Source of the DNA: Brucella pseudintermedia
Lineage (GTDB): Bacteria; Pseudomonadota; Alphaproteobacteria; Rhizobiales; Rhizobiaceae
Direction: 5' to 3'
Length of the DNA stretch: 64,000 bases
Assembly: GCF_008932435.1 (NCBI RefSeq)
Contig: NZ_WBWE01000012.1
Span: forward strand, 62,001-126,000
Shown here: piece by piece, positions 47,443 to 57,267 of the stretch
Layout: each line of letters starts with the position of its first letter
How positions within the stretch are numbered: the first letter of the stretch is position 1
Notes under the pieces: generated by a model
The model's database searches: none
What the model was told of the DNA's origin: nothing
Seen by the model: the letters and a program-made list of their open reading frames with translations, nothing else
Program-made: the position numbers and the translations under genes

Positions 47443-47775
47443 TCAAGCTGCCTTGGTGGCAATACCTTTGTCGGTAAAAAGTGCCTGCAATTCGTTCGAT
47501 TGGAACATTTCGCGCACGATATCGCAGCCGCCGACGAATTCGCCCTTCACATAAAGCTGGGGGATGGTCGGCCAGCTCGAATATTCCTTGATGCCCTGAC
47601 GCAGTTCGTCGGAGGACAGGACGTTGACGCCCTTATATTCCACGCCGAGATAGTCGAGGATCTGGACGACCTGACCGGAGAAACCGCACTGCGGGAAACC
47701 CGGCGTGCCCTTCATGAAAAGCACGACGTCGTTGGTCTTTACTTCGTTGTCGATGAAATCATTGATGCCGGTCAT
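47443..47775 (-). CDS. grxD: Monothiol glutaredoxin, Grx4 type
   Basis: A 110-residue protein that carries 2Fe-2S clusters with glutathione and passes them on. The active motif is FPQCGFSGQ near residue 31, with [20 protein letters not shown] near residue 70. The ATG at 47775 ([12 protein letters not shown]) is preferred over upstream in-frame codons because it matches the family; it follows AAAGGACC. bolA lies 186 bases upstream on the same strand; Grx4 and BolA form a known heterodimer in iron regulation and Fe-S transfer. Confidence 0.96.
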   Translation of the reverse strand: MTGINDFIDNEVKTNDVVLFMKGTPGFPQCGFSGQVVQILDYLGVEYKGVNVLSSDELRQGIKEYSSWPTIPQLYVKGEFVGGCDIVREMFQSNELQALFTDKGIATKAA

Positions 47776-47960
47776 TTGCGGTCCTTTCAAAATGCCGGCC
47801 CAAATTCCGGCACAGGATGGGAGGATATCTCCCATATAGTCGCTTTGAATGCTGGTAACCACCCGGATCGGGAGAAAGCAAGTCAAATGCGCGAGAAATT
47901 TGCTTTCGCGGGAGCAACATCTTGCCGCAGCCGATGCCCCTCCCGCGAAAGGGATTTGCG

Positions 47961-48194
47961 TTATTCCGGTACGCTCGTCTGCAAGGCGAGCGCGTGCAGC
48001 ACGCCGCCCATATTGCCCTTCAACGCATCATAGACCATCTGGTGCTGCTGCACGCGGGACTTGCCGCGGAAACTCTCCGCGACAACCTCGGCGGCATAAT
48101 GGTCTCCGTCACCGGCAAGGTCGCGGATCGTCACCTTTGCGTCGGGAATCCCCTCGCGTATCAGTTTTTCGATCTCATGTGCGTCCATAGCCAT
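47961..48194 (-). CDS. BolA-family protein
   Basis: A 77-residue protein of the BolA/IbaG type. [20 protein letters not shown] at the start, [20 protein letters not shown] in the middle and [20 protein letters not shown] near the end are typical. The conserved His in that last stretch (Q-H-Q-x-V-Y pattern) can bind an Fe-S cluster shared with Grx4. It lies between purL and grxD, all on the same strand, a conserved order. Confidence 0.93.
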   Translation of the reverse strand: MAMDAHEIEKLIREGIPDAKVTIRDLAGDGDHYAAEVVAESFRGKSRVQQHQMVYDALKGNMGGVLHALALQTSVPE

Positions 48195-48299
48195 GCAAAA
48201 TCTCCTGCCGTTTCCGGCCTTTTCTTATCGTTCTGTCGAATCGTAACGCACCATCGTGGAACGTCAACAACCATCTGTCTAACGCTTAAATCAAAGACA

Positions 48300-48336
48300 A
48301 GCAAACCGCCCGGACAGGGTTTCCATCCGGGCGGTA
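48300..48336 (-). terminator. Terminator of purL
   Basis: On the reverse strand ACCGCCCGGA (48335-48326) and TCCGGGCGGT (48314-48305) form a ten-base stem, followed by TTGCTTGTCTTT, 27 bases after the purL stop. Confidence 0.8.
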
Positions 48337-48362
48337 AAAGGTATCAACGATGCGAAGGACGA

Positions 48363-50585
48363 TCAGTTGTCGGTTGCAGGCTCGCCGCTCATGAAGGCCG
48401 GGAACCAGCCTTCAAAAGCGTTGGTCAGGTCGGCAACGCTGACATCGACCAGATCGCCAATCTTCAGGCGGTCGCCGCCAACCGTGCCGAGCACGCGGAA
48501 CGGAACGCCTGCGCCTTCGGCATTCAGCGCAATGAGCTTTGCCATTTCCGCCGTGGCCGCGACGACATAACGCGCCTGATCTTCACCGAAAAGAACGGCA
48601 TGGGGCAGGCCGTCGCCGGCATCGAGTTCAGCACCCTTGCCGGACTTGATCGCCATTTCGGCGACCGTAATCGCCAGACCGCCATCGGAGAGGTCATGGC
48701 AGGCCGTGACCTGACCGTTGCGGATGGCAGAGCGGACAAATTCGCCGTTGCGCTTTTCAAGCGCAAGATCGACCGTTGGGGCAGGGCCATCAGCGCGGTC
48801 GAACAGATCACGCAGATAGACCGACTGGCCGAGATGGGTGCCGTCACCGCCAAGCAGAACCAGCGTATCGCCGTCCTGCATGCCGCCGATCTTCGCCATT
48901 TGCGACCAATCCGGGATGAGTCCGACGCCGGCAATGGTCGGCGTCGGCAGAATGGCCTGGCCGTTGGTCTCGTTATAAAGCGAGACATTGCCGGACACGA
49001 TCGGGAAATCCAGCACGCGGCAGGCTTCACCGATGCCTTCGATGGCCTTGACGAGCTGGCCCATGATTTCCGGCTTTTCGGGATTGCCGAAATTCAGATT
49101 GTCGGTCGAAGCCAGCGGTTCCGCCCCGGTCGCGGTGATGTTGCGCCAGCATTCGGCAACGGCCTGCTTGCCGCCTTCAAACGGATCGGCTTCGCAATAA
49201 CGCGGCGTAACATCGGATGAGAAGGCGAGCGCCTTGGTTTCATGGCCTTCCACGCGGATCACGCCCGCATCACCGCCCGGAACCTGCAGCGAGTTGCCCT
49301 GAATGAGCGTATCATACTGTTCGTAGACCCAGCGGCGCGACGAAAGATCGGGCGAGCCGATGAGCTTGAGCAGGGCAGCGGAATAGTCTTCCACCTGCGG
49401 CACATTGCTGGCAGGAAGCGGGGCGTGCTTGCCGGGCTCCATCCATGGACGGTCATATTCCGGCGCTTCGTCGCCCAGATCCTTGATCGGCAGGTTGGCG
49501 ACTTCCTCGCCCTGATGAATGACGCGGAAGCGCAGGTCGTCAGTGGTCTTGCCAACGATAGCGAAATCGAGGCCCCATTTGCGGAAAATGGCCTGAGCTT
49601 CTGCTTCCTTTTCCGGCTTGAGAACCATGAGCATCCGCTCCTGGCTTTCCGAAAGCATCATTTCATAGGCCGTCATGTTCTCTTCGCGGACGGGAACATG
49701 GTCGAGGATCAGTTCGATGCCGAGATCGCCCTTGGCGCCCATTTCGACGGCAGAGCAGGTGAGGCCCGCCGCGCCCATGTCCTGAATGGCGATGACCGCG
49801 CCGGAAGCCATCAGCTCAAGGCAGGCTTCAAGCAGGCATTTTTCGGTGAAGGGATCGCCCACCTGAACGGTCGGGCGTTTTTCCTCAATCGACTCATCGA
49901 ATTCAGCCGAAGCCATCGTCGCGCCGCCGACGCCATCGCGGCCTGTCTTCGCGCCGAGATAAACGACCGGCAGGCCGACGCCTTCGGCCTTGGAATAGAA
50001 AATACCGTCGGTCTTGGCGAGGCCCGCAGCGAAGGCATTGACGAGGATATTGCCGTTATAGCGCTTGTCGAAATTCACTTCGCCGCCAACGGTCGGCACG
50101 CCGAAGGAATTGCCATAGCCGCCGACGCCCGAAACGACGCCCGACACGAGGTGGCGGGTTTTGGGATGGTCCGGTTCGCCGAAGCGCAGCGCATTCATGG
50201 CTGCTACAGGGCGCGCGCCCATGGTGAAAACATCGCGCAGGATACCGCCGACTCCGGTCGCCGCACCCTGATAAGGCTCGATATAGGAGGGGTGGTTGTG
50301 GCTTTCCATCTTGAACACGATGCAATCGCCATCGCCAATGTCCACGACACCCGCATTCTCGCCGGGACCCTGGATGACGCGTGGTCCGCTGGTCGGCAGC
50401 GTGCGAAGCCATTTCTTGGACGATTTGTAGGAGCAATGCTCGTTCCACATGGCCGAGAAAATCCCGAGCTCTGTGAAAGTGGGCTCGCGTCCGATCAGAT
50501 CAAGAATGCGCTGATACTCGTCCGGCTTAAGACCATGCGCTTCGATCAATTCCGGCGTGATGTCTCGCGTATTGGAAATAGTCAT
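48363..50585 (-). CDS. purL: Phosphoribosylformylglycinamidine synthase subunit II
   Basis: A 740-residue ATP-dependent synthase that makes FGAM in purine synthesis together with PurS and PurQ. It is the small type without a fused glutaminase. Typical parts are [19 protein letters not shown] near residue 45, [20 protein letters not shown] near residue 90 and [13 protein letters not shown] before it, and a second half with [11 protein letters not shown] near residue 620. The ATG at 50585 ([14 protein letters not shown]) matches the family; codons up to 50726 are not convincing. bolA follows. Confidence 0.97.
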   Translation of the reverse strand: MTISNTRDITPELIEAHGLKPDEYQRILDLIGREPTFTELGIFSAMWNEHCSYKSSKKWLRTLPTSGPRVIQGPGENAGVVDIGDGDCIVFKMESHNHPSYIEPYQGAATGVGGILRDVFTMGARPVAAMNALRFGEPDHPKTRHLVSGVVSGVGGYGNSFGVPTVGGEVNFDKRYNGNILVNAFAAGLAKTDGIFYSKAEGVGLPVVYLGAKTGRDGVGGATMASAEFDESIEEKRPTVQVGDPFTEKCLLEACLELMASGAVIAIQDMGAAGLTCSAVEMGAKGDLGIELILDHVPVREENMTAYEMMLSESQERMLMVLKPEKEAEAQAIFRKWGLDFAIVGKTTDDLRFRVIHQGEEVANLPIKDLGDEAPEYDRPWMEPGKHAPLPASNVPQVEDYSAALLKLIGSPDLSSRRWVYEQYDTLIQGNSLQVPGGDAGVIRVEGHETKALAFSSDVTPRYCEADPFEGGKQAVAECWRNITATGAEPLASTDNLNFGNPEKPEIMGQLVKAIEGIGEACRVLDFPIVSGNVSLYNETNGQAILPTPTIAGVGLIPDWSQMAKIGGMQDGDTLVLLGGDGTHLGQSVYLRDLFDRADGPAPTVDLALEKRNGEFVRSAIRNGQVTACHDLSDGGLAITVAEMAIKSGKGAELDAGDGLPHAVLFGEDQARYVVAATAEMAKLIALNAEGAGVPFRVLGTVGGDRLKIGDLVDVSVADLTNAFEGWFPAFMSGEPATDN

Positions 50586-50758
50586 GGAAATGGGGAACCC
50601 CGTCGCAGGCTGCGGCACCCGAAAACCCTCTGCCGAAGGCTGGATACCTAAGGTTTCAAGGCGCCTCTTTAACCTAAGTTTCCATGAAGTGCGACAGGAA
50701 AATACCGCTTTCCCGGCCTCAATCATACATCAGTAACGATAAAAAGAGACCCAAACCC

Positions 50759-52165
50759 TCAGACGCTTCCTTCATATCCCGCCTGTTCGTTTTCGAGCAG
50801 GCGGCGGAGCGTCAGAAAACTGTTTTCGACGACACTGCGATCGGAAGGGGAAGAGAAGGCGACGCGCACCCTGTGATAAGTCTGGTCAACGCGCCCGGCC
50901 TTGAACTCATCCTCGTCATCGATCAGGATTCCGCTTTCGTAGGCCGCCGCCTTGAAGGTTCCCGAGAGCCACGGCTCGGGCAGCGCCATCCACAGAAACG
51001 GAATGGATGGTTTCGATACGAAATCGAACCCGTCGAAGATCCTGCGGGCCATTTCCGCGCGAATGACCGTTTCCTCGCGGCATTTGGCGTGAATGGCGTC
51101 CGCTTCGCCGGACAAGACAAGCTGCGCGCCGGTTTCGGCGAGCAGGAAGGCCGCCCCGCCGGTGACCATCTTGTGCGTTACCTTCACCCGCTGGGCGCAA
51201 TGCGCGGGGCAGGCGACCCAGCCGCTGCGTATGCCTGCCGCAACAGCTTTCGACAGGCCGGAAACGACGAAGGTGCGTTCGGGCGCAAAACTTGCCAAGG
51301 GTGGAATTTGGCTGTCGCACATGACGCCATAAATGTCGTCTTCGATGAGCCAGACATTGTGACGCCGCGCTATGTCGGCAATGGCGCGACGCCGTTCTTC
51401 CGGCATGACGGACAATGTGGGATTATGCAGCGTTGGCATCAGGAAGGCGAGCGTCGGATGCTGCTGGCGGCAGGCGCGTTCGAACTCTTCCGGAATAAGA
51501 CCATATTCATCGAGACCCGCCTGAATGGTGCGTCGCCCGAGAAGGCGCACGGAACGGCTGATCTGGGCATAGGTCAAATTTTCGAAAAGAATGCGGTCGC
51601 CGGGACTGGTGAAGGCGGTGATAATGGCGATGCTCGCCGCCTGCGCGCCATTGGTGACCACGATACTGTCGAGTTCCGGTCGCCAGTCGGCCCGCGAAAG
51701 CCACTTCTGCCCGGCTTCCAGCCAGTGCTGCGGGAAGTAGCGCGAATAGCTCGCAATATCCTGCGGAAAATCGCGATGAATGTCGGCATTTATTCTGGCG
51801 AGAATGACATGCTGGCCGACATCCGGCGCGGCCGTCGTGTCGAAACGTATTTTTCCCGTGGGTACGTCGGCGGACTGGGTGCCAGTGATGCCGGAGGCAG
51901 ACAGCGCGTTGCCTGCCTGTTCCTCGCCCAGCACATAGGTTCCGCGACCAACTTCCCCCGTTACGAGTCCGCGCTCATGGGCGAGGGCATAGGCACGCCC
52001 GATTGTGCCGATTGTTACCTTCAGGTCAAAGGCGAGATTGCGTTGCGGCGGAAGCTTGGTGCCCGCAGGCAATCCGCCATTGCCGATGGCTTCTTCGATC
52101 GCATCGGCGAGTTGCAGGTAAAACGGGCCGGACTTGCCGGAAAGATCTGGAATCCAATTTGTCAT
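50759..52165 (-). CDS. MocR-type GntR regulator with aminotransferase domain
   Basis: A 468-residue PLP-dependent regulator. The N-terminal winged helix (about 10-80) has LQLADAIEEAIGNGGLPAGT and TIGTIGRAYALAHERGLV; the C-terminal fold-type-I aminotransferase-like domain (about 110-455) has EDDIYGV near residue 285 and the PLP lysine in VVSGLSKAVAAGIRSGWV near residue 313. Relatives control vitamin B6, taurine, GABA or rhizopine genes. No obvious target is divergent from it, except the DUF1127 gene 206 bases away. It lies between purL and the small genes that separate it from purQ. Confidence 0.9.
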   Translation of the reverse strand: MTNWIPDLSGKSGPFYLQLADAIEEAIGNGGLPAGTKLPPQRNLAFDLKVTIGTIGRAYALAHERGLVTGEVGRGTYVLGEEQAGNALSASGITGTQSADVPTGKIRFDTTAAPDVGQHVILARINADIHRDFPQDIASYSRYFPQHWLEAGQKWLSRADWRPELDSIVVTNGAQAASIAIITAFTSPGDRILFENLTYAQISRSVRLLGRRTIQAGLDEYGLIPEEFERACRQQHPTLAFLMPTLHNPTLSVMPEERRRAIADIARRHNVWLIEDDIYGVMCDSQIPPLASFAPERTFVVSGLSKAVAAGIRSGWVACPAHCAQRVKVTHKMVTGGAAFLLAETGAQLVLSGEADAIHAKCREETVIRAEMARRIFDGFDFVSKPSIPFLWMALPEPWLSGTFKAAAYESGILIDDEDEFKAGRVDQTYHRVRVAFSSPSDRSVVENSFLTLRRLLENEQAGYEGSV

Positions 52166-52228
52166 GGTGACAACTTATAAATTGTACCCATTGCCAAGTC
52201 AATTATAGAGTCAATTCGTCGCTTTTTA

Positions 52229-52277
52229 GAGCGCATCCCGAAAAGTGTGAAACGGTTTCAGGCGCAAAAATGCCTGA
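52229..52277. repeat. Palindromic element, CCGAAAAGTG family
   Basis: The core is CCGAAAAGTG-N5-CGGTTTCAGG (52238-52262), with a second small hairpin CAGGC-N8-GCCTG (52259-52276). GCGCATCCCGAAAAGTG is a sequence I know as common in Rhizobiales intergenic regions. It lies upstream of the MocR gene. Confidence 0.7.
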
Positions 52278-52370
52278 TCATCTGCTTTCCAGCTCCCAAC
52301 TGGCAAAGAATGGACCGAGACAATATTTTACTTCAGATCGCAGACCGAGACAATAGATACAATTCTTCCT

Positions 52371-52610
52371 GTGCCCGTGGCTGACAGCGCTGCGGATATG
52401 CCGAAAGGATTGCATGCGCATCTGGCAACAGCTTCGCCGTCGCAAGGCGGATATATAAGACGGATATTGGACTGGCTATCCTATCGGATGATGCTGCGGC
52501 GCAGCCGCATTGCATTGGGCGAACTGACGGACGAGCAGTTGCGAGACATTGGACTTCAGCGCAGTGAAGCCCAGCGCGAGGCGCGGAAGGTGCGTTTTCA
52601 CTTTCGTTGA
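52371..52610 (+). CDS. DUF1127 (YjiS-like) protein
   Basis: A protein of about 79 residues. The C-terminal 45 residues are the DUF1127 domain: RMMLRRSRIALGELTDEQLRD with IGLQRSEAQREARK. It is Arg-rich. Small DUF1127 proteins affect RNA turnover and phosphate or carbon metabolism in some alphaproteobacteria; the role here is unknown. The start is uncertain: a GTG at 52371 or an ATG at 52398 (MPKGLHAHL), neither with a clear ribosome-binding site. Confidence 0.75.
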   Translation: MPVADSAADMPKGLHAHLATASPSQGGYIRRILDWLSYRMMLRRSRIALGELTDEQLRDIGLQRSEAQREARKVRFHFR

Positions 52611-52659
52611 AATCTGTCGCGGAAAGCCGGTTCCGGCATTTCCGCGACAGATCTTGCTC

Positions 52660-53061
52660 TTACTGGCAGCCGCTCTGGCCCGACGCCCAGCGGTTGACAT
52701 CGGCGGCGATGCGTCCACCATGGCTTTCTCCCATCATGGGGCCGAAGGTTTCTACGCGAGCCGGATTTCCCTGCGCCTGCACGACAAGCAGCGGACGCGA
52801 TGCCGGGTTGCGGGCCGGCACGACCAGAATGCGCGGGCGTCCGGTAAAGGAGTTCAGTTCCGGCGCAAGCGAATAACCGCGGAAATCCTTGTCCTTGGAT
52901 TTGAACCAGCAGCTATTGGCTGCCAGCGCGATGCGCTCCATGGTCGGCAGCGCCGCCTTGCTGGCGTCGACGGCGACAGGCCCCGTGGGCTTGCTGGAGG
53001 TGCAGGCTGCAAGCAATGCAATGGCCGGAAGGGCCAGAAGAGCGAAAGTCTTGGTCTTCAA
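52660..53061 (-). CDS. Small lipoprotein of unknown function
   Basis: A 133-residue protein. The signal MKTKTFALLALPAIALLAAC ends in a lipobox (LLAAC) with Cys20, so it is lipidated and probably carried to the outer membrane by the Lol system. The mature part has VPARNPASRPLLVVQAQGNP and ends with WASGQSGCQ, where a second and third Cys could form a disulfide with NSCWFKSK. I do not recognise the family. It lies 67 bases downstream of the GST gene. Confidence 0.8.
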   Translation of the reverse strand: MKTKTFALLALPAIALLAACTSSKPTGPVAVDASKAALPTMERIALAANSCWFKSKDKDFRGYSLAPELNSFTGRPRILVVPARNPASRPLLVVQAQGNPARVETFGPMMGESHGGRIAADVNRWASGQSGCQ

Positions 53062-53128
53062 GGAGGGGCTCCGATAGTGCGTGCCTTCAAAAAGGCACGC
53101 ATGAGATGTGGGCGTGGGATAAATAAAG

Positions 53129-53776
53129 TCAGGCGAGTTGCGGCATGAAAGCTTTCAGTCCGTCGCTCATCTCGTTCCAGATGCGCTCAAAGACCGGATG
53201 CTGTTTTGCCTTGGCTGCATATGCATCCAATTTCGGGAATTCGTCCAGCAAATCCGCTTTGCCGGAAAGCTTCTTCAACGGTTCCATGAGGAAGCGCACC
53301 GGCAACAGCCAGCAGTCGGCAAGGGTCGGCTCGCCTCCGGCGGCGAAAGCCTTGTCCGAAAGGCGGCTTTCGACCACTTTCAGGCCGGTATGCATCTTGT
53401 CGAACAGGCGCTCGATGCTTGCATCGTCGCGTTCCGGTTTGCTTAGCAGGATGAAGAGCTTCATCGCTGGTCCAAGCACTTCGAGTTCCGTCACGCGTGC
53501 CAGTAGCCGGATGAGGGCGCGTTCGCGCGGGGTGCCGGGCAGCACGGATGTCTCGGGAAAATGGTCTTCCAGATACTCCGCGATGACCGCGGCTTCAAAC
53601 AGCGTTTCCCCCGAACTGGTAATCAGCACCGGAATGCGGCGAAGCGGCGTTACATTGCCGAAATCGGCCGGAAATGGATAAGGCAGGTTCATTGGCTTGA
53701 AGGGCAGATCCTTCAGATAAAGCACGCCGCGCACGAAAGATGAGTAGGGGGAGAGAGGCCTGGAATAGAGCTGCAT
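53129..53776 (-). CDS. Glutathione S-transferase family protein
   Basis: A 215-residue protein with an N-terminal thioredoxin-like domain (1-78: MQLYSRPLSPYSSFVRGVLY, then RRIPVLITSSGETLFEAAVI with the cis-Pro and the GSH-binding Glu-x) and a C-terminal helical domain with LADCWLLPVRFLMEPL. The Ser/Tyr near residue 9-13 could be catalytic. The substrate is unknown. The ATG at 53776 is where the family begins; an upstream extension to 53908 is unlikely. Confidence 0.9.
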   Translation of the reverse strand: MQLYSRPLSPYSSFVRGVLYLKDLPFKPMNLPYPFPADFGNVTPLRRIPVLITSSGETLFEAAVIAEYLEDHFPETSVLPGTPRERALIRLLARVTELEVLGPAMKLFILLSKPERDDASIERLFDKMHTGLKVVESRLSDKAFAAGGEPTLADCWLLPVRFLMEPLKKLSGKADLLDEFPKLDAYAAKAKQHPVFERIWNEMSDGLKAFMPQLA

Positions 53777-53962
53777 GAGTGAATTCCCCTGATTCTTATC
53801 GCTAAAATCTGTGAGGCATTTCCAGCAAAAATGTGGACGTTTTGTGCCGGGAAAAATGCTTGAAACAAATATGGTCGCTCCCGACGCTTGCATTCCTCCC
53901 GCAGCCAAGCTGCCACGAAAACAGATGCTTTGCCAGTGCAGTTTTGAGGCGCGGCAGACGCA

Positions 53963-53997
53963 ATAAAAAAGGCGGCCCGATGGGAGCCGCCTTTTCC
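53963..53997 (-). terminator. Terminator of the purCSQ transcript
   Basis: On the reverse strand AAAAGGCGGC (53995-53986) and GCCGCCTTTT (53976-53967) form a ten-base stem, followed by TTTATT, 20 bases after the purQ stop. Confidence 0.88.
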
Positions 53998-54015
53998 GTT
54001 CATATGTCTGCGAGC

Positions 54016-54687
54016 TTACGCCGCGACGCCGAGTGCGCCGGCAAAAAGCGCCCGGCCATCATCGCCGCCATGGGCCGCTTCGATCAGGTTTTCCGGGTGC
54101 GGCATCATGCCGAGCACATTGCCGCGCGCATTGACGATGCCCGCAATATCGTTGACCGATCCGTTCGGGTTAGTGCCTTCGGCATAGCGGAACACGACCT
54201 GGCCTTCGCCTTCGATGCGCTTCAGCGTTTCGGCATCGGCGAAATAATTGCCGTCATGATGCGCGACCGGGCAGCGGATGATCTGGCCCGGCTGGTAGCC
54301 GCGCGTGAACGACGTGTTGGCGTTGGTCACTTCGAGCTTCACTTCGCGACAGACGAATTTCAGCGAGGCGTTGCGCATCAGCGCGCCCGGCAGAAGCCCG
54401 GCTTCGACGAGGATCTGGAAGCCGTTGCAGACGCCCATGACCATGACGCCCTTGTTGGCCTTCTCGCGAACGGCCTGCATGACGGGCATCCGGGCTGCGA
54501 TGGCGCCGCAACGCAGATAGTCGCCATAGGAGAAGCCGCCGGGAATGAGGATCAGGTCCACATCGTCGGGAATGCTGGTGTCAGTCTGCCAGACGGTCAC
54601 CGGAGCCTGTCCGGTGATCTTGGTCAGCGCCGCGATCATGTCGCGATCGCGATTGAGACCGGGAAGGAGAATGACTGCGGATTTCAT
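54016..54687 (-). CDS. purQ: Phosphoribosylformylglycinamidine synthase subunit I (glutaminase)
   Basis: A 223-residue class I glutaminase that feeds ammonia to PurL. The nucleophile Cys is in [13 protein letters not shown] near residue 87, with [17 protein letters not shown] near residue 44, and His-Glu in [11 protein letters not shown] near residue 195. The ATG at 54687 ([12 protein letters not shown]) is preferred; the upstream codons overlap the purS end. purS is 22 bases upstream. Confidence 0.97.
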   Translation of the reverse strand: MKSAVILLPGLNRDRDMIAALTKITGQAPVTVWQTDTSIPDDVDLILIPGGFSYGDYLRCGAIAARMPVMQAVREKANKGVMVMGVCNGFQILVEAGLLPGALMRNASLKFVCREVKLEVTNANTSFTRGYQPGQIIRCPVAHHDGNYFADAETLKRIEGEGQVVFRYAEGTNPNGSVNDIAGIVNARGNVLGMMPHPENLIEAAHGGDDGRALFAGALGVAA

Positions 54688-54709
54688 GGCGGCTGCTTCC
54701 TTGTTGGGC

Positions 54710-54952
54710 TCAGGCGATGGCGATGGAATAATCTTCAATCACGGTGTTGGCGAGCAGCTTCTCGCACATGGCTTTCAGCTCTGCTTCGGCCTTGGCCTTG
54801 TCCGAGCCTTCCAGTTCCAGATCGAACACCTTGCCCTGACGGGCCGAATTGACGCCGTCGAAACCGAGGCTGCCGAGCGCGCCGACGATGGCCTTGCCCT
54901 GCGGGTCGAGAACGCCGTTTTTCAGTGTAACGGTGACGCGTGCCTTGATCAC
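54710..54952 (-). CDS. purS: Phosphoribosylformylglycinamidine synthase subunit PurS
   Basis: An 80-residue bridging subunit that joins PurL and Pur[21 protein letters not shown] at the start, [20 protein letters not shown] in the middle and [15 protein letters not shown] at the end are typical. It lies between purC and purQ on the same strand. Confidence 0.96.
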   Translation of the reverse strand: MIKARVTVTLKNGVLDPQGKAIVGALGSLGFDGVNSARQGKVFDLELEGSDKAKAEAELKAMCEKLLANTVIEDYSIAIA

Positions 54953-54987
54953 TCTCTAGTTCCTGCAATTTTTAAGAACGAATGAAA

Positions 54988-55014
54988 CAGCCCGGAAAAC
55001 ACATTCCCGGGCTG
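54988..55014 (-). terminator. Hairpin between purC and purS
   Basis: On the reverse strand CAGCCCGG and CCGGGCTG form an eight-base stem followed by only three U. It may be a weak terminator or attenuator, giving less purSQ than purC. Confidence 0.5.
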
Positions 55015-55023
55015 GGCGGATGA

Positions 55024-55788
55024 TTACTTCACTAGCGTCGGGCCGGATGGGCGCGGCGTGTCGTTCTCGTTCATGATGCCGAGACGGCGCGCAACTTCCT
55101 GATAGGCCTCGACCAGACCGCCCATATCGCGGCGGAAACGGTCCTTGTCGAGCTTGTCATTGGTGGTGATATCCCAAAGACGAGCTGAATCCGGCGAAAT
55201 TTCGTCGGCGACGACGATGCGCATCATGTCGCCTTCCCACAGGCGACCGCATTCCATCTTGAAGTCGACGAGCTGGATGCCGATGCCGAGGAAGAGGCCG
55301 GTGAGGAAGTCGTTGACGCGAATGGCGAGCGCCATGATGTCGTCGATTTCCTGCGGACTGGCCCAGCCGAAAGCCGTGATATGCTCTTCGGTGACCATCG
55401 GGTCGTCGAGCGCATCGGCCTTGTAGTAGAACTCGATGATCGAACGCGGCAGGATGGTGCCTTCTTCGAGGCCAAGGCGCTTGGCAAGCGAACCGGCTGC
55501 GACGTTGCGCACCACCACTTCAAGCGGAATGATTTCCACTTCCTTGATCAGCTGCTCACGCATGTTGAGGCGGCGGATGAAGTGCGTCGGAATGCCGATG
55601 CGGTTGAGCTGGGTGAAAATATGTTCGGAAATGCGGTTGTTCAGCACGCCTTTCCCGTCGATGACTTCGTGCTTCTTCGCATTGAAGGCAGTTGCGTCAT
55701 CTTTGAAGAATTGGACTAGCGTACCGGGTTCAGGGCCTTCGTAAAGAATCTTGGCCTTGCCCTCGTAAATACGGCGGCGACGGTTCAT
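55024..55788 (-). CDS. purC: Phosphoribosylaminoimidazole-succinocarboxamide synthase
   Basis: A 254-residue SAICAR synthase that joins aspartate to CAIR with ATP. Typical parts are [20 protein letters not shown] near the start, [20 protein letters not shown] near residue 30, [20 protein letters not shown] near residue 88 and [20 protein letters not shown] with [12 protein letters not shown] near residue 180. It is the first gene of the purCSQ group and divergent from DUF1476. Confidence 0.97.
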   Translation of the reverse strand: MNRRRRIYEGKAKILYEGPEPGTLVQFFKDDATAFNAKKHEVIDGKGVLNNRISEHIFTQLNRIGIPTHFIRRLNMREQLIKEVEIIPLEVVVRNVAAGSLAKRLGLEEGTILPRSIIEFYYKADALDDPMVTEEHITAFGWASPQEIDDIMALAIRVNDFLTGLFLGIGIQLVDFKMECGRLWEGDMMRIVVADEISPDSARLWDITTNDKLDKDRFRRDMGGLVEAYQEVARRLGIMNENDTPRPSGPTLVK

Positions 55789-55962
55789 GGCTTTTCTCGG
55801 ATTTCCATATTTATGGTGATCGGCTCTCAGCCGCTATTCTCGCGGGCTACCTATAGCAATTGTGGGCTTTTAACAATCCTGCTTTGTGCCCGTTCCCCCG
55901 TTTTCGGCGTTTCTGACGCAAGTTTACGTATGAGTCGCAAGAAATTGGTCTTTAAGCCCTTG

Positions 55963-55968
55963 TATAAT
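55963..55968 (+). promoter_or_regulatory. Possible promoter -10 of the zeta-subunit gene
   Basis: TATAAT, a perfect -10 hexamer, lies 77 bases before the ATG at 56045. No good -35 is seen at 17 bases, so this is tentative. Confidence 0.35.
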
Positions 55969-56044
55969 CTTGCGCCCCTTGCCAGCTTTAGGCAAGAGAA
56001 CGGATGACGATCTCTTCTAACTTGTAAGTCTGGGAGCTTTATGA

Positions 56045-56368
56045 ATGACCACTGGCATGGATGATCGCCGCGACGCTTTTGAAAAGAAATTCGCGCTTGA
56101 TGCGGAACTGCGCTTCAAGGCGGAGGCACGCCGCAACAAGCTTCTGGGACTCTGGGCCGCAGACCAGCTTGGCAAGAAGGATGCGGAGGCGGAAGCCTAT
56201 GCCAAGGAAGTCGTGGCCGCCGACTTCGAGGAAGCCGGTGACGAGGACGTTTTCCGCAAGATCCGCGCCGACTTCGACGCTGCCAATGTCAGCGTAGCCG
56301 ATGAGGCGATCCGCGAGAAGATGTTCGCTTTCCTTGAGGAAGCCATTCGCCAGGTGAAGCAGGATTGA
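56045..56368 (+). CDS. DUF1476 protein, alphaproteobacterial ATP synthase inhibitor zeta
   Basis: A 107-residue helical protein of the DUF1476 family. MDDRRDAFEKKFALDAELRF near the start is the part that in the Paracoccus denitrificans zeta subunit inserts into F1 and blocks ATP hydrolysis; ARRNKLLGLWAADQLGKKDA and EAIRQVKQD at the end complete it. It is found in most alphaproteobacteria. Inhibition strength varies between species, so activity here is not certain. The ATG at 56045 is chosen; one at 56057 is possible. Divergent from purC. Confidence 0.9.
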   Translation: MTTGMDDRRDAFEKKFALDAELRFKAEARRNKLLGLWAADQLGKKDAEAEAYAKEVVAADFEEAGDEDVFRKIRADFDAANVSVADEAIREKMFAFLEEAIRQVKQD

Positions 56369-56435
56369 TAAATAATTCAGGGCGGATGTGCCGGTGGCAT
56401 TTCCGCCCTGAGCTCATGAAATGAAGGAAATTAGA

Positions 56436-57197
56436 ATGTCGTTGTCGTCGCGCCTTCGCGCCGGGGAAACGGTGCTTTCCGCATGGTCCTCCCTTCCTGA
56501 ACCCCTGACGGTCGAAATTCTCGCCCATAGCGCTTTCGACGCCGTAACGCTCGACATGCAGCATGGCGGCCACGACGAGGCGAGCGTGCTTCGCTCGCTG
56601 GGCCTTATCCTGAACGCCGGCAAGCCGCCCGTCGTGCGCGTTCCCGTCGGACGTTTCGACATGGCAAGCCGTGCGCTTGATTTCGGCGCGCAGGCGGTCA
56701 TCGCCCCGATGATCAATTCCGTCGAGGATGCCCGCCGGTTTGCTGCCGCCATGAAATATCCGCCGGTAGGCGAGCGCTCATGGGGCGTATTCCGGGCCAA
56801 TACGGATTACGGCACGCCGGGTTCCAATGATTATCTGACGACCGCAAATCACGACACACTTGCTTTCGCGATGATCGAAACGCGAGACGCCTATGATGCG
56901 CTCGATGCCATCCTCGACGTTCGCGGCATCGACGGCGTTTTCGTGGGACCGGCGGATTTCTCCATCGCCTGGAGCAATGGACGCGAGGCCAACCCGAATT
57001 CCGATGCGATCGTGGAGCCGATCGGCAATATTGCGCGCAAGGCAATTGCGGCTGGCAAGATTGCGGGCATCTATTCGCCGACCGCAGAATTTGCGCGCCG
57101 CTACATTCCGCTTGGCTTCCGCTTCCTGACGCTCAGCAATGATGGCGGTTATATCCGGCTGGCAGCCGAAACGCTGACGAAAGCGGTTCGCGATTAA
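56436..57197 (+). CDS. HpcH/HpaI-family aldolase
   Basis: A 253-residue class II pyruvate aldolase-like enzyme. The barrel features are SLPEPLTVEILAHSAFDAVT and LDMQHGGHD near residue 40, RVPVGRFDMASRALDFGAQ near residue 75, and the metal and substrate region GVFVGPADFSIAW near residue 175. Relatives cleave 4-hydroxy-2-oxo acids to pyruvate and an aldehyde. Substrate unknown. The ATG at 56436 follows AAGGA at seven bases; an in-frame ATG at 56421 is less likely. Confidence 0.88.
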   Translation: MSLSSRLRAGETVLSAWSSLPEPLTVEILAHSAFDAVTLDMQHGGHDEASVLRSLGLILNAGKPPVVRVPVGRFDMASRALDFGAQAVIAPMINSVEDARRFAAAMKYPPVGERSWGVFRANTDYGTPGSNDYLTTANHDTLAFAMIETRDAYDALDAILDVRGIDGVFVGPADFSIAWSNGREANPNSDAIVEPIGNIARKAIAAGKIAGIYSPTAEFARRYIPLGFRFLTLSNDGGYIRLAAETLTKAVRD

Positions 57198-57221
57198 ACT
57201 CGTCGTAATAGACAAGAAAGA

Positions 57222-57250
57222 AAAGGCGGGCTGCTGACCCGCCTTTTTCA
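57222..57250 (+). terminator. Terminator of the aldolase gene
   Basis: AAGGCGGG (57224-57231) and CCCGCCTT (57239-57246) form an eight-base stem with a seven-base loop, followed by TTTC. Confidence 0.85.
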
Positions 57251-57267
57251 TGCAATTTGCATGAATA

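Noticed and set aside
49242..50651. Forward open frame of about 470 codons over purL
   Set aside because: Antisense shadow of purL.
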